Numbered from the stretch's first letter, positions 10,051 through 24,028 are shown. The stretch: 64,000 bases of DNA from Pedococcus badiiscoriae (GCF_013408925.1 NZ_JACCAB010000001.1:2666001-2730000); one strand, 5' to 3'. Made by a program: numbers and translations. Notes: generated by a model from the letters alone, not told the origin.

Positions 10051-11736
10051 TCAGGCCTTGGTGTGTCCGTGGGCCTTCCCGTGGGCCTTGTGCCCGTGGG
10101 CCGTGGTCTCGGCGTGGCCCTTTGCTGTGGACGTGGCGTGGCCGAGCCCCTTGTGCTTCGAGCTGGCCTTGCGCTCGGCCTTGGCGGTGGCGTTGGCCTC
10201 GCGCTCGGCCTTGGCGGCGGCTTTCGCGGCGGCCTTGGCGGTGGCCTTGGCCTCGCGCTCGGCCTTGGCGGCGGCTTTCGCGGCAGCCTTGGCGGTGGCC
10301 TTGGCCTCGCGCTCAGCCTGCCGTCCTGCCTGCGCGACCGTCTTGTCGCCGTTGCCCTTGCCGTTGCCCTGGGAGGCCGGGGGAACGCTCACCGGCGGGA
10401 CGGGGACAGGCCCCGACACGACTCCCGTCGGGGTCGTCGGAATGGTCGGCGTCGTCGGAACGGTCGGGGTCGTCGGGATCACGGTGGGTGTGGCCGGGAC
10501 CGAGTCGGTGGGGACGCCGAAGGAGGTCAGCACGATCTGGATCGTTCGGGACCTTCCGGGAAGCGAGACGGCCTGGGCGCTGCCTCCACCCGTCGCCTGC
10601 TGCGGACCGGGGGGTGTCGAGGTGTGCCCCTTGGGAGCGGGTCGAGTGCCCGGGCCGGACGGGACCTTGCCACCCGTGCCGCCGCCCGGGTTCCCACCTG
10701 TGCCGCCACCCGTGTTCCCACCTGTGCCGCCACCCGTGTTCCCACCTGTGCCGCCACCCGTGTTCCCACCCGGGAACGGTGTCCCCGGTGTGGCCGGACC
10801 CTCTGCCGTGACCAGGGGAGCGGCGTTGTGGTTGCCGAAGATGCCATCGATGGCCGCGGTGACGAAGCCGGTCATCGCAGCCGCGGTGCCCACGCCGCCC
10901 ACCGCGAGCAGCCAGACCCCAGCGCCCACCCCGACCCGGGCGGACCGGCTCGGGGTCCCTGCCGCGGACCGGAAAGCGCTCAGGCCGACGACCCCAGACG
11001 CCGCGGCCGACTCCATGCCGAGGAGCTCGGCCAATGACGGCTCCGTGAGCGCACTGACGGGGAGTCCGGGGCGAGCATGCGTCGCCGAGAGCGCCACGGC
11101 GACACTCGTGGCCTGCACGGCCTCGGTGTCGCCCCCGGCGATCGGGACAGGCCCGGCGAGGGCCGTGGCGATGAGAGGGGAGACGCGCTGCAGGTCGGCG
11201 ACCTCGCCGGCCCGAGCCGGCGCGCGCAGGGCCGCGGTCAGGGACTCCAGCGACATCGGCAGGTGCTCCTGCCCGCGTTGCACGAGGGCGAGCACGGCGC
11301 TCGGCTCGTGACCGGTCAGGCGGGCGGTCGCATCGCGACCCAGGTTGGCGATCAGCCCCATCGCCAGGACGTCGGCCTCGTCCGGCGGGCACGCCCGCAG
11401 GGCCTCGATGGCGCGGTCCAGCTCGTCCGGGGCCGGGTTCGCGGTTGCGGTCGATGCGCCGCCACCCTCACCCCTGAGGCTGCCGCCCGCGGCCACGGCC
11501 GCGGACCCGATGACCAGCTCGAGCCAGGCGTCCTCGTCAGGGGGACAGGCCGTCAGCTGGGGCAGGGCGGCCGTCCAGGCGCCGAGGGCCAGCTCGGCCA
11601 GCTCGTCCGGACCGGCGTCGGTGATGACGCGCAGGTAGCGCACCAGGACGGGGTTGGTCACGTCGTAGAGCCGCGCGAAATCATCCTCGACGCCCCCTTG
11701 GGCGCCGAGGAGATATGTGGCGATTTCCCACGGCAC
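10051..11736 (-). CDS. sigma-factor-like protein fused to a membrane anchor and repeat-rich tail
   Basis: About 561 aa from the GTG at 11736; a TTG at 11775 is an alternative, but a GGGAG sits before the GTG. Residues 1-180 look like a degenerate ECF-type sigma-70 protein: a region-2-like segment (ARLYDVTNPVLVRYLRV) and a region-4-like helix-turn-helix (LGRDATARLTGHEPSAV). Then come an Ala-rich linker, one transmembrane helix (about 270-295), four copies of an 8-residue Gly/Asn/Thr repeat, a Pro/Thr region, three copies of a Lys/Ala/Glu repeat and a His/Lys-rich tail. A regulator tethered to the membrane is inferred. Its target is unknown and sigma activity is unproven. Confidence 0.75.
   Translation of the reverse strand: MPWEIATYLLGAQGGVEDDFARLYDVTNPVLVRYLRVITDAGPDELAELALGAWTAALPQLTACPPDEDAWLELVIGSAAVAAGGSLRGEGGGASTATANPAPDELDRAIEALRACPPDEADVLAMGLIANLGRDATARLTGHEPSAVLALVQRGQEHLPMSLESLTAALRAPARAGEVADLQRVSPLIATALAGPVPIAGGDTEAVQATSVAVALSATHARPGLPVSALTEPSLAELLGMESAAASGVVGLSAFRSAAGTPSRSARVGVGAGVWLLAVGGVGTAAAMTGFVTAAIDGIFGNHNAAPLVTAEGPATPGTPFPGGNTGGGTGGNTGGGTGGNTGGGTGGNPGGGTGGKVPSGPGTRPAPKGHTSTPPGPQQATGGGSAQAVSLPGRSRTIQIVLTSFGVPTDSVPATPTVIPTTPTVPTTPTIPTTPTGVVSGPVPVPPVSVPPASQGNGKGNGDKTVAQAGRQAEREAKATAKAAAKAAAKAEREAKATAKAAAKAAAKAEREANATAKAERKASSKHKGLGHATSTAKGHAETTAHGHKAHGKAHGHTKA
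10198..10319 (-). repeat. 54-bp coding repeat (Ala/Lys/Glu)
   Basis: Two near-perfect copies and a partial third encode the 18-residue unit AEREAKATAKAAAKAAAK near the C-terminus of the sigma-like protein. A basic, helical, possibly nucleic-acid- or wall-polymer-binding tail is possible. Confidence 0.8.
10677..10772 (-). repeat. 24-bp coding repeat (GGNTGGGT)
   Basis: About four copies of a 24-bp unit encode an 8-residue Gly/Asn/Thr repeat just after the membrane helix of the sigma-like protein, so it probably forms a flexible extracytoplasmic linker. Confidence 0.8.
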
Positions 11737-11865
11737 GCGACCATTCTGCTCCCGCACTCGGTCGATGCGCCTCAACCGTTCGGCCCTAGATCGGCTGAGT
11801 CTCTTGTGCGGAACGCCTACGTCATGCTCGGGGTGATCATCCGGCGGGAGGGGGATCGTGGGAGT

Positions 11866-12402
11866 TCAGACGGCGTGTCCGAGGTGGGCCATCGCCTGGC
11901 GCAGCAGCACCCCGTGGCCGCCGTCCATCTCCTCGAGCATCGAGGGGGCGACCGCTTCGTCAGGCGTGAGCCAGGCGAGGTCGAGGGCGTCCTGCTGCGG
12001 CTGGCAGTCTCCCGCGACCGGGACGACGAAGGCCAGCGACACCGCGTGCTGCCGCGGGTCGTGGAACGGGGTGACGCCCGGCGTGGGGAAGTACTCGGCG
12101 ACCGTGAACGGCTGCGGGCTGGCCGGGACCTGGGGCAGTGCCATCGGCCCGAGGTCCTTCTCGAGGTGCCGGATCAGCGCGTCGCGCACGCGCTCGTGGT
12201 AGAGCACCCGACCGGAGACGAGCTCGCGGTTGATCGCCCCGTCCGAGGCGCGCAGCAGCAGACCCACCGCGGTCAGGGCGCCCCTCTCGTCCACCCGCAC
12301 CGGGACCGCGTCGACGTAGAGGATCGGCAGCCGCTCGCGCGCCGCGTCGAGCTCCTCGCGGGTCAGCCAGGACTCACTGCGGTCGAGTTCGAGACGGCTC
12401 AT
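11866..12402 (-). CDS. DUF4916 / Nudix-fold protein
   Basis: The 178-aa protein resembles the actinobacterial DUF4916 group of Nudix-like hydrolases (start MSRLELDRSESWLT, then LPILYVDAVPVRVDE). The canonical Nudix box (Gx5Ex7REUxEEXGU) is not seen in full, so catalytic activity is uncertain. The C-terminal half (HAVSLAFVVPVAGD, LAWLTPDEA) fits the fold's later strands. It stands alone downstream of the glcD-like gene with a 44-nt gap and could be read through from it. Confidence 0.75.
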   Translation of the reverse strand: MSRLELDRSESWLTREELDAARERLPILYVDAVPVRVDERGALTAVGLLLRASDGAINRELVSGRVLYHERVRDALIRHLEKDLGPMALPQVPASPQPFTVAEYFPTPGVTPFHDPRQHAVSLAFVVPVAGDCQPQQDALDLAWLTPDEAVAPSMLEEMDGGHGVLLRQAMAHLGHAV

Positions 12403-12446
12403 GCCCCTGTTTCTACCAGTCGCCCCCTCGGCGGCGGGCCGACGGG

Positions 12447-13802
12447 TCAGGACCAGTAGACGCGGCCGGGGTTGAGGATCCCGCGCGGGTCGAACAGGGC
12501 TTTGACGGCGCGCTGGCGCTCCAGCTCCCGCTCCCCGAGCTCCTCCGCCAGCCAGGGCGCCTTCAGCGTGCCGATCCCGTGCTCGCCGGTGATGGTCCCG
12601 CCCAGCCGGAGCGCGGCCGTGATGATCTCGGTGAACGCCTGGTGCGCGCGCGCACGGCTGGACGCGTCGTCGGCGTCGAAGAAGATGCTCGGGTGGAGGT
12701 TGCCGTCGCCCGCGTGGCCGGCCATGACGATCTCCAGACCGTGTCGCGCGGCCACCTCCTGCCCGGACCGGATGAGCTCGGTGAGCCGCCCGACGGGGAC
12801 GCAGACGTCCTCGAGGTAGCGGGGGCCCTTGGCCTCGAGGGCCGGGCTCAGCGCCCGCCGCCCGGCGAGCAGCAGGTCGGCCTCGGCGGCGTCGTCGGCG
12901 ACGGCCACGTCCACGGCCCCCGCCTCGGCGAGCACCGCGGCATACCGCTGGACGTCGTCGGCGGTGTGTCCGGGCCGGTCGGACTGGACCAGCAGCACCG
13001 CCTCGCAGTCCTGTGGAAAGCCGTAGTCGGCGAGCGACTGCACGGCCGCGACCGCCGCGCGGTCGAGCAGCTCGACGAGCGAGGGGAGGTGGCGTTCGAG
13101 GCGCAGGGCGACGATGGCGCGCCCCGCAGCCTCCAGGGAGCCGAACGTCGCGAGCACCGTCAGCGCCGGGTCGGGGGCGGGCACGAGGCGGGTGGTGACC
13201 TCGGTGATGACCCCGAGGGTGCCCTCCGACCCGACGAACAGGCCGGTGAGGTCGAGCCCGGCCACGCCCTTGGCGGTGCGGTGGCCGGTGCGGATCACCT
13301 CACCACCGGGCAGCACGACCTGCAGGGCGCGCACGTAGTCGGCGGTGACGCCGTACTTGACGCAGCACAGGCCTCCGGCATTGGTCGCGACGTTGCCCCC
13401 GATGGTGCAGAACGCCGAGCTCGCGGGATCCGGCGGGTAGAACAGGCCAGCCGCGGCGGCAGCGTCCTTGAGGTCCTTGGTGATGACCCCGGGGCCGACC
13501 ACCGCCAGGGCCTCGAGCGGGTCGACGGTGCTGATCGCGTCGAGGCCTTCGGTGTTGAGGACCACGCCTGCCTCGATGGCCACCGAGCTGCCGGTGAGAC
13601 TGCTGCGGGCACCCTGCGGCACGACCGGCGTGCGCGTCTCGTGCGCCCAGCGCAGCACCTCGACGACGTCCTCGAGATCCCGGGCCCGGACCACCTCGAA
13701 CTGGCTGGGAGCCGTCGCACCCACCGACTGGTCCACGGCATACGTGGCCTTGATGTCCGGGTCGGTGACCGTGCGGATGGGCAACGAGGTGTCGGTGCTC
13801 AT
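12447..13802 (-). CDS. FAD-linked oxidase, GlcD / D-lactate dehydrogenase family
   Basis: The 451-aa flavoprotein has the FAD_binding_4 domain (about 40-180; PQGARSSLTGSS and TIGGNVATNAGG contact FAD) and the FAD-oxidase C domain (about 215-450; HAGDGNLHP and GGTITGEHGIG are hallmarks). Family enzymes oxidise D-2-hydroxyacids such as glycolate or D-lactate. The ATG at 13802 overlaps the stop of the ECF S-component gene (ATGA), so it appears to be the last gene of the B12-riboswitch operon. No glcE or glcF partner is nearby. The substrate, and why it would be B12-regulated, are unknown. Confidence 0.88.
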   Translation of the reverse strand: MSTDTSLPIRTVTDPDIKATYAVDQSVGATAPSQFEVVRARDLEDVVEVLRWAHETRTPVVPQGARSSLTGSSVAIEAGVVLNTEGLDAISTVDPLEALAVVGPGVITKDLKDAAAAAGLFYPPDPASSAFCTIGGNVATNAGGLCCVKYGVTADYVRALQVVLPGGEVIRTGHRTAKGVAGLDLTGLFVGSEGTLGVITEVTTRLVPAPDPALTVLATFGSLEAAGRAIVALRLERHLPSLVELLDRAAVAAVQSLADYGFPQDCEAVLLVQSDRPGHTADDVQRYAAVLAEAGAVDVAVADDAAEADLLLAGRRALSPALEAKGPRYLEDVCVPVGRLTELIRSGQEVAARHGLEIVMAGHAGDGNLHPSIFFDADDASSRARAHQAFTEIITAALRLGGTITGEHGIGTLKAPWLAEELGERELERQRAVKALFDPRGILNPGRVYWS

Positions 13803-14661
13803 TCCTGCAGCGTAGGCCGCGCAGCCACCTGCTCGTCGGAGCCCGCCTGCTCGTGGGAGCCCGCCTGCTCGTCGAAGCCCGCCTCTGCGTCGAAAGCTGC
13901 TCGGCGCGAGGCGCGACGCAGGGTCCCGAGCACGGCGCGGCCGGTGACCGCGATGAGGACGACGTTCGTCAGGGCCCGACCCAGGTCCCACCAGGCCGAG
14001 GTGGCGAGCGAGAAGACGCCGAACCGGCGCAGGTTCTCCCACGGCGTCGCGCCGGCGACGAACGACAGGTCGCCCGACAGCCCGGTGGTGAACGGCCAGA
14101 AGGAGAAGTTGAGGGCCACGCCGTAGAGCAGCCCGGACACGGCGCCGTAGGCGGCCAGCAGCAGCAGCTCCCAGCGTGGGGGGACGCGGGGCAGCAGCCC
14201 CGCCCCCAGACCCACCCAGGCGGCACCCAGCATCTGGTAGGGCAGCCACGGACCGACCCCACCGGTGATCAGCGCGGAGGCGAACAGGGTGGTCGATCCC
14301 AGGACGAAACCGAAGCCCGGACCGAAGACCCGACCTCCGAGGACGAGCAGGAAGAAGACGGTCTCCAGCCCTGCCGTGCCGGCCCCCAGCGGTCGCAGGG
14401 CCGCGCCGACGGCGGACAGGACGCCGAGCATCGCCACGGCCTTGACGTCCAGGCCGCCCTCGCTGATCTCGAACAGCACCACGGCCATCAACAGCGGCAG
14501 CAGCAGCGCGAAGAAGAGCGGCGCGTCGGCGCTGTGGCCCAGCCGCGAGCCGGCGGTGGCGAAGAGCGGCCACCCGAACGCGAGCAGCCCGGCCAGCGAG
14601 ACGAGGACGAGCGCCGCCGTGGAGCGCGGGCGCAGCGCCACCGCCCTGGTCGGCGAGGACA

Positions 14662-14662
<1 letters not shown>
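13799..14662 (-). CDS. ECF transporter S component, predicted cobalamin-specific (CbrT-like)
   Basis: The 287-aa integral membrane protein has about six hydrophobic segments and the motif GVGPWLPYQMLGAAW, typical of one group of ECF substrate-binding (S) subunits. The ATG at 14662 overlaps the stop of the ATPase gene. The C-terminal cytoplasmic tail is hydrophilic with an Asp/Glu/Gln/Ala/Gly repeat from an 18-bp tandem repeat (about 13837-13890). The S unit binds the vitamin and topples to deliver it. Cobalamin specificity is inferred from the riboswitch and the transcobalamin-like genes in the same operon. Confidence 0.85.
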
Positions 14663-16409
<1,747 letters not shown>

Positions 16410-16413
<4 letters not shown>

Positions 16414-17501
16414 CGGCCGCCACCTCCTCGGGCCACCGGTGGGGTGGGGGCCACGAACGCCGGGACCCCGGCGAGCAGGATCCCGAGCACGGCGATCAGG
16501 GGCAGCGCGGGAGCAGCCAACGGCTCGAGCGGCAGCACCATGGCATCGGGTGCGCGCGCTGCCTGGACGACCATGAGGGCGGCGGACGTCACGCCCGAGG
16601 CCGCGACGAGCCACTCGGGCAGTGCCCACGGGTCGGGCCGGTAGACGCTGCGCTGCACGCTGCGGCCACCGATGCGCATGCCGAGGGCGGCCAGGACCAG
16701 CCCCAGGACGAGCATCGGCATCCCGATCAGCGCGGGCGCGGTGCCGTCGAGCAGGCCGTAGACGCCGATCCCGGCGCCCAGCAGACCGCTGAGCGTCAGC
16801 GCCGCGGTCAGGCGGCGGGTGGTGGCCGGCTGGTCGGTGCGCCGGCCGTAGCCGCGGGAGTCCATCGCCGACGCGAGGGACAGGGACCGGTCGAGGGTGT
16901 CCTGGAGGACGGGCAGGGCGACCCGGCCGACCGACCGGATCCCGGTGCCGCCCTCGCCACGCAGCACCCTGGCCCGGCGGACGCGCTGGACGCTCTCGGC
17001 GAGCTGGGGCGCCACCGTCACCGAGATGACCACAGCCGTGCCGATCTCGTGCAGGGCGCCGGGGAGGGCGCGCAGCAGCCGCTTGGGGTTGGCCAGGGCA
17101 TTGGCCGCGCCGATGCAGGTGATCAGGCTCGCGAGCCGGAGTCCCTCCGCGGCGGCGGCGAGGACGCCCTCGAGGTAGAGCGGGCCGAGCAGCGTGATCC
17201 CGGGCAGGTCGACGCTGGGCAGCGAGTAGAGCCGCGTCGTGCCGAACTTGAAGCCCACCAGGACGTGCAGCACGACCCGGAACACGATGATGAACGCGCC
17301 GAGCACGAGGTAGAGCCGGAACGCGCGCGACCAGGGCGAGCTGCCGCGCTTGGCGGCGACGACCAGGCTGGCGACGCTCACCGCCAGCAGGAGCAGCAGC
17401 GGGTTGCTCGTCCGCGAGCAGGCCACCGCGAGCCCGATGGCCCACACCCACCAGGCGACGGGGTGCAGGTGGCGGGGCAGCGGGGTGCCTGCGGTGCGCA
17501 C
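16410..17501 (-). CDS. ECF transporter transmembrane T component
   Basis: The 363-aa integral membrane protein of the CbiQ/EcfT family scaffolds the S subunit on the two ATPase domains. Hydrophobic segments cover about 12-50, 65-90 and 115-140. The coupling-helix Ala-Arg-Gly-type motifs are seen as RRARVLRGE and MDSRGYGRR. Family members are usually about 230-270 aa; this one has extra C-terminal helices (about 235-355), possibly an added membrane module. The start is the GTG at 17501, 7 nt after the DUF4430 gene, the only gap in the operon before glcD. Confidence 0.92.
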
Positions 17502-17508
17502 GGCGTGG

Positions 17509-18396
17509 CTACGTCGACGCCCGGCGGCGCACCGCGAGGTATGCCGCGCCGGCGGCGACCAGGCCCACCAGCCCCAGACCGGCGAGGAGGGTCACGGGCG
17601 AACCGGAGTCCGAGGTGGCGCTCGAGGCGCTGTCCGCCTCAGCCCTGCCGGAGGAGCCGGGCGACGTGGTGGTGCCGGCTGACGTCGTGGCGGACGAGGT
17701 CGTCGAGGTGAGGGCGCCGGGGGTGGTCGTCCTCGGTGCGGTTCCCGCGCTCGCGCCCGCCGACGAACCCGGGCGGGTGCCGGCGGCTGCGCCTGCCGCA
17801 GGGGTCGAGGGCGAGCTGCTGGCGCCGCTCGGCCGGGCCGGGGTGGTGCCCGCCGGCTTCGGCGCCGGCTTGGGCGTCGGCTTCGGGGCCGGCGGACGGC
17901 TCGAGGACGACGGGCTCGGCTTGGGTGTCGGTTTGGGTGTCGGTGTGGGGGTCGTCGCCGCGGGAGGTGCGCTTCGCGGGGCTCCGCCCGAGCCGAAGGC
18001 GAACCCGATGACGCTCCCCGGGGCCGGGTTGTAGTCAGCCACCCCCGAGCTGCTGTAGGTCCACGAGCCACCGCGGGACGCGTGGAAGAAGGCCCAGTAG
18101 GCGCTCGCCGGGGGCATCCGCTGGCAGGTCTGGCTCGCCGGAACGCCGTTGATCTTGCAGACCACGGTGCCGGGGTACTGGGTCGGGCTCGTGACGGTGG
18201 CGACCTTCTGGAGGACCCTCATCGCGGACGTGTCGTCAGCCGCGCAGAGCGTGCTGCTGCTCGAGCCGTAGTCGATGACGACGGTCACGCCCGTGCTGTT
18301 GGCGCAGGCAGCCGCCTGGGCGGCCCCACCCGGGAGGGTGAGGCCGCCGGCGACGACGAGCGCCGCGGCCGCGACGAGGCGCGCGAGGCACCGCAT
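17509..18396 (-). CDS. secreted, membrane-anchored DUF4430 (transcobalamin C-terminal-like) protein
   Basis: The 295-aa protein has a signal peptide (about 1-30, ending AQAAAC). A single globular domain of about 85 residues follows (about 36-125) with the DUF4430 pattern: VTVVIDYG, AMRVLQKVATV, VCKINGVPA, YWAFFHA and SWTYSSSGVADYNPAPG. Then come a long Pro/Thr/Lys linker and a C-terminal helix with a basic stop (YLAVRRRAST). In animals this fold is the C-terminal beta domain that closes over cobalamin in transcobalamin and intrinsic factor. It overlaps the barrel gene as ATGA and sits under a cobalamin riboswitch. Binding is inferred, not shown. Confidence 0.85.
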   Translation of the reverse strand: MRCLARLVAAAALVVAGGLTLPGGAAQAAACANSTGVTVVIDYGSSSSTLCAADDTSAMRVLQKVATVTSPTQYPGTVVCKINGVPASQTCQRMPPASAYWAFFHASRGGSWTYSSSGVADYNPAPGSVIGFAFGSGGAPRSAPPAATTPTPTPKPTPKPSPSSSSRPPAPKPTPKPAPKPAGTTPARPSGASSSPSTPAAGAAAGTRPGSSAGASAGTAPRTTTPGALTSTTSSATTSAGTTTSPGSSGRAEADSASSATSDSGSPVTLLAGLGLVGLVAAGAAYLAVRRRAST

Positions 18397-20072
18397 CAGG
18401 CGTGCTCGCCCTTGCGCCGCGCCAGCAGGATGGCGCCCACTCCGGCGACCAGCAGCATCGCTCCGAGGAGGGTCGCTGCCGCCACGTCGGCGCCGGTGAA
18501 GGCCAGGTTGCCCGGGGTGGCGGATCCGGGGTCACCCGAAGCGCCCAAGTCGGCCGGGACCGGGGCCGCCGCGGTGGTCGACGTCGAGGAGGCTGGCCGG
18601 GTCGTCGTGGTGGTGGTCGTCGACGGGGTCGTCGGTGGGGTGGGACGGCAGCTCAGGGTCGGCGCGGTGGCCGTGGCCCCTTCGCCGGTGACCGTGAGCA
18701 GGGAACCCCCGGCCAGGCCGAGGGTGGCCTGGGGCGTCGCCCGCAGGGCCCGGTCGAGGGCAGCCGTGGTGGTGGGCGCTGTCTTGAGGGTGGCGCGGTC
18801 CGCCGCGGTGAACGCGATGCCGCCGCGCAGCGCGGTGGCGAAGCCGCAGTCGAGCTGCAGGCTGGCGATGAACGCCTGCGCCCGGGCCAGCTGCACCGCA
18901 AGGCCCCCGGCCGCGAAGGCCTGAGCGGCGACGCCGGCGGTGTTGGCGTTGTACTGGCCGTCCTGGTTGAGGAAGCCGCCGTTGGCCGCCTGGTGGGACG
19001 CGAGCCACTGCAGCGCCTTGACCGTCGCGGGATCGGTCTCGCCCAGCAGGCCGACCAGCGCCTGAGCCGCGAAGGCGGTGGCGTCGGCGTCGCTCGTGCA
19101 CGGGGTGTTGGCCACGTCCAGGTTGCCGCGGAACCCACCGTCCGTGCACTGCTGGTCCAGCAGGTAGTTGCTGGCCGCCTGGGGCACCGAGCTCGTGGCG
19201 CGCCCGATGGCGATGACGTCCAGCGCCTGCCCGATGGTGTTCGAGTAGTCGCCGGTCGGGTTGCTCGGGTCGCCGAAGTTCGACTTGTCGGAGAATCGTC
19301 CGCTCGCGGTTATCAGGCCCTGGAGGCGGGCGACGAGGTCCTGACCACCGAAGGCGGTCGGGTCGCCGCCCTGCGCGACCACGCCGATGACGAGCTTGCC
19401 CAGCGGCCCGGCATACGTCTCGGGGCTGGAGGGGTTCGCCGGGTCCGGGTAGCCCACGTAGTCGTTGACGTGCGCAGCGAGGTAGCTGGTGGTGGCGTCG
19501 GCCTGGGTGAGGCCGACCCCGGCGCCATCGAGCCCCAGGACGGCGTCGATCGTGTTGCCGCCGTCGAAGTACGTCGAGGCCGGGTAGTTGTAGTGGTCGG
19601 CCCGAGCCGCGAGGGTGCGCGCGATGAACCCGGCGGCGTAGCCGGCCTTGGTGGAGGGGGTGCCCGGCACGGCGGCGGCGCTCAGGGCCGCGCGGGTGCC
19701 GAACGGGCGGCGGGCAAGTGGCGCGGCGAGCTTCGCCTTCGGGGCCGTCCCGGAGGTTCCCCTGCCCGCACTGGTCTTCGTGGTCCCTGGCGTCCCGGTG
19801 GTGGACGTGGCGCTGGAAGTCGGGGACGTCGGGCCGGTGGCAGGGGTCGTCGGGCTGCTCGGCGCCGTCGTGGCGGTGCTGCTCGTGCTCGTGGTGCTGC
19901 TCGTGCTCGTGGTGCTGCTCGTGCTCGTGGTGCTGCTCGTGGTGCTGCTCGTGGTGCTGGCGGGGGTGGGCCCGGTCGTGCCGGCGAACGCCGCGCCGGG
20001 CAGGACCAGAGCGGCCCCGAGGGCCAGGGCGAGGGCAGCGGACGTGCGGGCGCTGCGCGGGATGCGGTGCAT
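18396..20072 (-). CDS. secreted alpha/alpha-barrel protein with LAXTG-type sorting signal; predicted B12-capture protein
   Basis: The 558-aa protein has a signal peptide (about 1-30), a Thr/Ser-rich stalk (31-105) and a region of about 320 residues (135-455) of paired helices with prenyltransferase/squalene-cyclase-like repeats ([38 protein letters not shown]). It ends with a Thr/Pro linker and a sorting signal, LAFTG at 523-527 followed by a hydrophobic helix and RRKGE. LAXTG is the preference of class E sortases. The fold matches the N-terminal alpha6/alpha6 barrel of transcobalamin. It is the first gene after the cobalamin riboswitch. No sortase gene is nearby. Confidence 0.82.
   Translation of the reverse strand: MHRIPRSARTSAALALALGAALVLPGAAFAGTTGPTPASTTSSTTSSTTSTSSTTSTSSTTSTSSTATTAPSSPTTPATGPTSPTSSATSTTGTPGTTKTSAGRGTSGTAPKAKLAAPLARRPFGTRAALSAAAVPGTPSTKAGYAAGFIARTLAARADHYNYPASTYFDGGNTIDAVLGLDGAGVGLTQADATTSYLAAHVNDYVGYPDPANPSSPETYAGPLGKLVIGVVAQGGDPTAFGGQDLVARLQGLITASGRFSDKSNFGDPSNPTGDYSNTIGQALDVIAIGRATSSVPQAASNYLLDQQCTDGGFRGNLDVANTPCTSDADATAFAAQALVGLLGETDPATVKALQWLASHQAANGGFLNQDGQYNANTAGVAAQAFAAGGLAVQLARAQAFIASLQLDCGFATALRGGIAFTAADRATLKTAPTTTAALDRALRATPQATLGLAGGSLLTVTGEGATATAPTLSCRPTPPTTPSTTTTTTTRPASSTSTTAAAPVPADLGASGDPGSATPGNLAFTGADVAAATLLGAMLLVAGVGAILLARRKGEHA
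19876..19958 (-). repeat. 18-bp tandem repeat in Thr/Ser stalk
   Basis: Repeats built from GTGCTGCTCGTGCTCGTG (plus strand), later shortened to 12 bp, encode the Thr/Ser stalk of the barrel protein. Copy number probably varies. Confidence 0.8.
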
Positions 20073-20122
20073 GGTGCCTCTTCAATGCGAACGGTGTCGC
20101 GACGGGTGCACCGGCACCGGAA

Positions 20123-20160
20123 CGTGAAAGACCCCCGGCGTCGCTCAGCGACATCGGGGG
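20123..20160 (-). terminator. intrinsic terminator of the cobalamin riboswitch
   Basis: Read on the minus strand: CCCCCG, an inner TCG/CGA extension, CGGGGG, then TCTTTC. The outer 6-bp GC stem plus T-rich tail makes a convincing factor-independent terminator between the aptamer and the barrel gene, and is thus the likely expression platform. Confidence 0.8.
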
Positions 20161-20220
20161 GCGGCCTCGGACCTGGTGTCCGGGCTCCGCCCCGCGTACC
20201 TCGACGGAAATGGAGCCGCT

Positions 20221-20313
20221 TCGCGATCCAGGTGTTCCGGCTCGCCGCGGTTCAGTGCGGCCTACGGTTGCGGGTCAGCGCCGGAGTTGGACCGGCTTCC
20301 CCTGGTTGTCGCG
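20221..20313 (-). promoter_or_regulatory. cobalamin (AdoCbl) riboswitch aptamer
   Basis: On the minus strand I see the conserved core GGGAAGCCGGT, then CCGGCGCTGACCCGCAAC, then a GCC-x-CACTG-like element, then the B12 box AGCCGGAACACCTGG. The ends pair: CGCGA..CCAGG (20313 side) with CCTGG..TCGCG (20221 side). This order and spacing match the cobalamin riboswitch. High B12 would terminate the downstream uptake operon at 20160-20123. Confidence 0.92.
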
Positions 20314-20430
20314 TCGTGGTGTTGCCTGTTTTGCTTGTATTGCCTGTATTGCCGTGGGGGCAACGAGGCTCAGACTACACCGCGCACCTGCCGCCTCCCG
20401 CCGTGCGCACGTGCCGTGCGTCACGCCCGC

Positions 20431-20436
20431 TAGACT
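20431..20436 (+). promoter_or_regulatory. -10 box of ileS T-box transcript
   Basis: TAGACT. Transcription would begin at about 20443, giving a leader of about 250 nt. No clear -35 is seen. Confidence 0.5.
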
Positions 20437-20442
20437 TGGCGG

Positions 20443-20685
20443 CACAGGCAGTGAACCGGCCATCACCGGGGAGCCTCCGGAAGAACGGTCACGACGCCAC
20501 GCGGCAGACGCGGGGAGTGGTGGCTCACTAGAACCGGACGGGTGGGTCCGTCACAACCTTGAGCAAGAGCGGTCGTGTGCCGCGGGCCTCCGGGCGCGCG
20601 CGTGCGGCAAGCGAGGTGGCACCGCGGTGGCGCCGGGAATCCCGGCGACGTCGTCCTCGTGTGGGAGCACGAGTGATGTGAGGAC
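20443..20685 (+). promoter_or_regulatory. T-box riboswitch controlling ileS translation
   Basis: A specifier stem CCGG..CCGG presents CATCACC, with the Ile codon ATC at 20462-20464. The conserved T-box AGGTGGCACCGCGG is at 20614-20627. Downstream, GTCCTC (20653-20658) can pair with GAGGAC (20680-20685), which contains the ileS SD. A competing local hairpin CTCGTG/CACGAG (20656-20673) uses part of the same strand. No T-run is present, so control is translational, as known for actinobacterial ileS T-boxes: uncharged tRNA-Ile should free the SD. Confidence 0.93.
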
Positions 20686-20695
20686 CGCCGACACC

Positions 20696-24028
<3,333 letters not shown>

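Noticed and set aside
10677..10772. CRISPR-like regular repeats
   Set aside because: The units are contiguous 24-bp coding repeats with no spacers, in frame within the sigma-like protein.
11736..11775. TTG start at 11775 for the sigma-like protein
   Set aside because: No SD in front of it; the GTG at 11736 has a GGGAG upstream, although at a long spacing. Both remain possible.
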